A DNA stretch of 64,000 nucleotides from Metarhizium brunneum (Eukaryota; Ascomycota; Sordariomycetes; Hypocreales; Clavicipitaceae), in NCBI RefSeq assembly GCF_013426205.1, contig NC_089428.1, positions 1,984,001 through 2,048,000 on the forward strand. The letters run 5' to 3'. The position numbers and the translations under genes are program-made. Positions within the stretch are counted from its first letter, which is position 1; every line of letters begins with the position of its first letter. Positions 62,189-64,000 of this stretch are shown piece after piece. The notes beneath the pieces are model-generated. The model had not been told where the DNA came from. It worked only from the letters and a program-made list of their open reading frames with translations, and searched no databases.

Positions 62189-64000
62189 ATGTCAGACGGC
62201 CAGTGCAAAGAGGGCGAAACAGAGCTGCTACTCTGGTACAAATCATTATCACCATTCAGGGTAGATATTGTCGATCATTTTTCTGGAAAGGAACTTTTCG
62301 CCATTCACGGGGATTCATTAATATTTCACTGCATCACTGAGGCTAGGGTCGACTTTACCAGTACGTGCATCTGGCATGCTGTCGTCTCTGCTGTTCCCCA
62401 AGAACACTTCTGCTAAACTAAGCTTTAGATGGATTCCAACTACTGCACGCGATATATGGAGTAGAATTTTTTCTCGCCAATCTCCAGAGGCGTGGATGCA
62501 AATTCCATATAGTTTGGTTTGCTGATCAAGAGGAGCTCTGTGTCCCCGAAGACGTTTCTGATGCTCTTGCATCCGGATACCGGCTTGTTCGAGCCATTGT
62601 CATCAAACACTTGGAGCATGCCATCGGAGTTGCCGAAACTGGGGAGAGTCCCATCAGCTTTCAATTCGAGAGCATGCAAGGTGACGCTTTTCAGGACTAT
62701 CTCACACATAATGCCATCCATTTCTTTCTCTGTCTTGATGGCCAGGATATCGACAGGAAATCCGGCGCCAATAGCATCCAGTACGTCAAAGTCATCCAAT
62801 ACCTATCTCTCAAAGGCTATAGTGTAGCTCTCATAAGCAATATCGAGTTTGTAAGCTCCAAGGTTAGATAGAGATCCGTCCCATCTTGCAGTGCTTCGTG
62901 TTTGACTAACCAGAGGAAAGGTCCACGCATCAATATGCTCCCCATCGGTGAGTGGCGGACATGTTTGGGTAGACCAAATGCCACGGACACCTAGAATCCC
63001 AATCAAAAGGATTGCCGAAATGGAGGCCAGCCGCGGGACGAGGCTCTCCATATGCTCCCCTTGGGAACACGGCGAGCCCTTGTCGGGTAGGGACATGGTC
63101 TGTCTCACCGCCATCAGTAACACGCTGTTGGTCGAATCCGGAAATGATATGAGAGACTGCACTGTCGCTTATATCATCCATCTGTCTCTCCTGAGACGTC
63201 TTGATCTGTCGCAGAGAGCGTGTTGGGAAGCGCCGCTCAGCAAGGTTCAGCAGTCATGCCTTGACAAATTCCTTGCGTCATTCAGCAACATCTGCACCTC
63301 TGTCGTGGAGACTATGTCTTTTAAAGAGAGATGGGACGTTTTTGATCTTATTGACGGTCGCATTCTGCGCCAAATTCTCGGACGTCTACAAGATCTGGCT
63401 CTCCCCGGATGCATCACCGCCGAGGTCGAAAAGTTCGCCGCCCTCGTCTACCAACTTACGCTTGTTGATGTCTCGGCATCGATTCCGCAATGTCGCTGGA
63501 GAAAAAGTGCGAGCGATACTGCCATTGATGCCGGACAACATGTGTCTCCTTCGCTTCTCCCATTCAGTCACCCAGCTTTAGACGATTTCCTTGCTCCTGT
63601 AAACATGTCCACCGCAGCTTCGAATGATTCGCAGGTCACAACAAAGGTTTTTGAAGAAGTCTCACATTGGCACAATGCGCGTGTCCCTATCGACCCCAGG
63701 CACAAAATACGGCAAAAAGGTTATTTTGCGAAGAGGAGAAACCAATTGCTCATTGCAAGCACGATGGCTTACTCTGCTAGCCTGGTAAACTCTGCCGGCA
63801 AAGCCATCCATCCGGAAACCATTGTGTCCACCCCCGAAGGCAAATCTGGCTCTAATGAAGGCAAGGACAAGACACGTGTGGTGGTCAGCGGTTCATCTCA
63901 GAGAGCCTCTCATAAGCACAACTCCAAGAAAGCGGCGCAGTGCAGCGGTCGGCAAAATGCTCTAGAGGAGGCTCAAAGAATCCAAGCAGAAAAGATGAAA
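62189..64000 (+). CDS. DDX60-like DExD/H-box helicase, N-terminal part (runs off window)
   Basis: Exon 1 (62189-62360, SPFRVDIVDHFSGKELFAIHGDSL), intron 62361-62428 (GTACGT...TTTAG), exon 2 from 62429 (NGFQLLHAIYGVEFFLANLQRRGCKFHIVWFADQ split over the text, ending near 62850-62862). A second junction between 62850 and about 63060 is unresolved. From about 62921 the frame is open to base 64000. That part reads WDVFDLIDGRILRQIL, LLPFSHPALDDFLAPV, KVFEEVSHWHNARVP and KRRNQLLIASTMAYSASL. These blocks match, from memory, the region before the helicase core of fungal DDX60/Ski2-like proteins, acting on RNA in the cytoplasm. The helicase motifs themselves lie beyond the window. ATG at 62189 has A at -3. 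Confidence 0.68.

Noticed and set aside
62440..63162. Minus-strand ORFs with one in-frame TAG, first read as a secreted protein with a premature stop
   Set aside because: The + strand here encodes conserved blocks of a DDX60-like protein (exon 2 and the open frame to 64000), so the minus frames are shadows.

Overview
The window looks like a chromosome segment of a filamentous ascomycete. Genes are split by short GT-AG introns of about 45-170 bp. A Ty3/gypsy copy carries stop codons almost only where CAA (Gln) or TGG (Trp) is expected, which is the signature of repeat-induced point mutation (RIP), and it sits beside a block of about 5.7 kb of extremely AT-rich DNA. The gene content (heat-labile-enterotoxin-like ADP-ribosyltransferase, CAP-family secreted protein, NRPS, many MFS pumps) is typical of an insect- or plant-associated Hypocreales fungus, for example the Clavicipitaceae. 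That placement is inference.

Layout: 1-3201 is the 3' part of a RIP-mutated chromodomain Ty3/gypsy element with its 3' LTR. 3202-8935 is AT-rich RIP DNA. 9235-32325 looks like one secondary-metabolite locus: a MIO-type aromatic amino acid ammonia-lyase or aminomutase (-), a GNAT acetyltransferase (+), a 9.3 kb intronless NRPS (+), a divergent pair of related small proteins (one secreted and Cys-rich), a regulator with a bZIP basic region plus ankyrin repeats (HC-toxin TOXE type), and two MFS transporters. 32911-37450 holds three small Cys/His-rich putative zinc-binding proteins, two of them in a tandem duplication of about 1.1 kb. 40509-47158 holds a third MFS pump, a broken alpha/beta-hydrolase and a Zn2Cys6 transcription factor. 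49768-51186 is an intact enterotoxin-A-like gene. 51982-58650 is a graveyard: a broken 14-TM-type MFS gene and a decayed C-A-T-R synthetase module with a solo LTR inserted in its A domain. 59733-60678 is a CAP protein with a repetitive tail. 62189 to the window end is the 5' part of a DDX60-like helicase gene.

How the main locus could work (inference): the MIO enzyme converts Phe (or Tyr) to a cinnamate or a beta-aryl-alanine. The NRPS (truncated C-A-T-C-A stub-T-C-A-T-terminal C) uses this unit in a short peptide and probably releases it by its terminal condensation domain, since no thioesterase or reductase domain is seen. The GNAT could N-acetylate a building block or product, the MFS proteins export it, and the bZIP-ankyrin protein switches the set on. 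Exon structures were derived by eye and tested only for phase and length consistency. No database search was possible.
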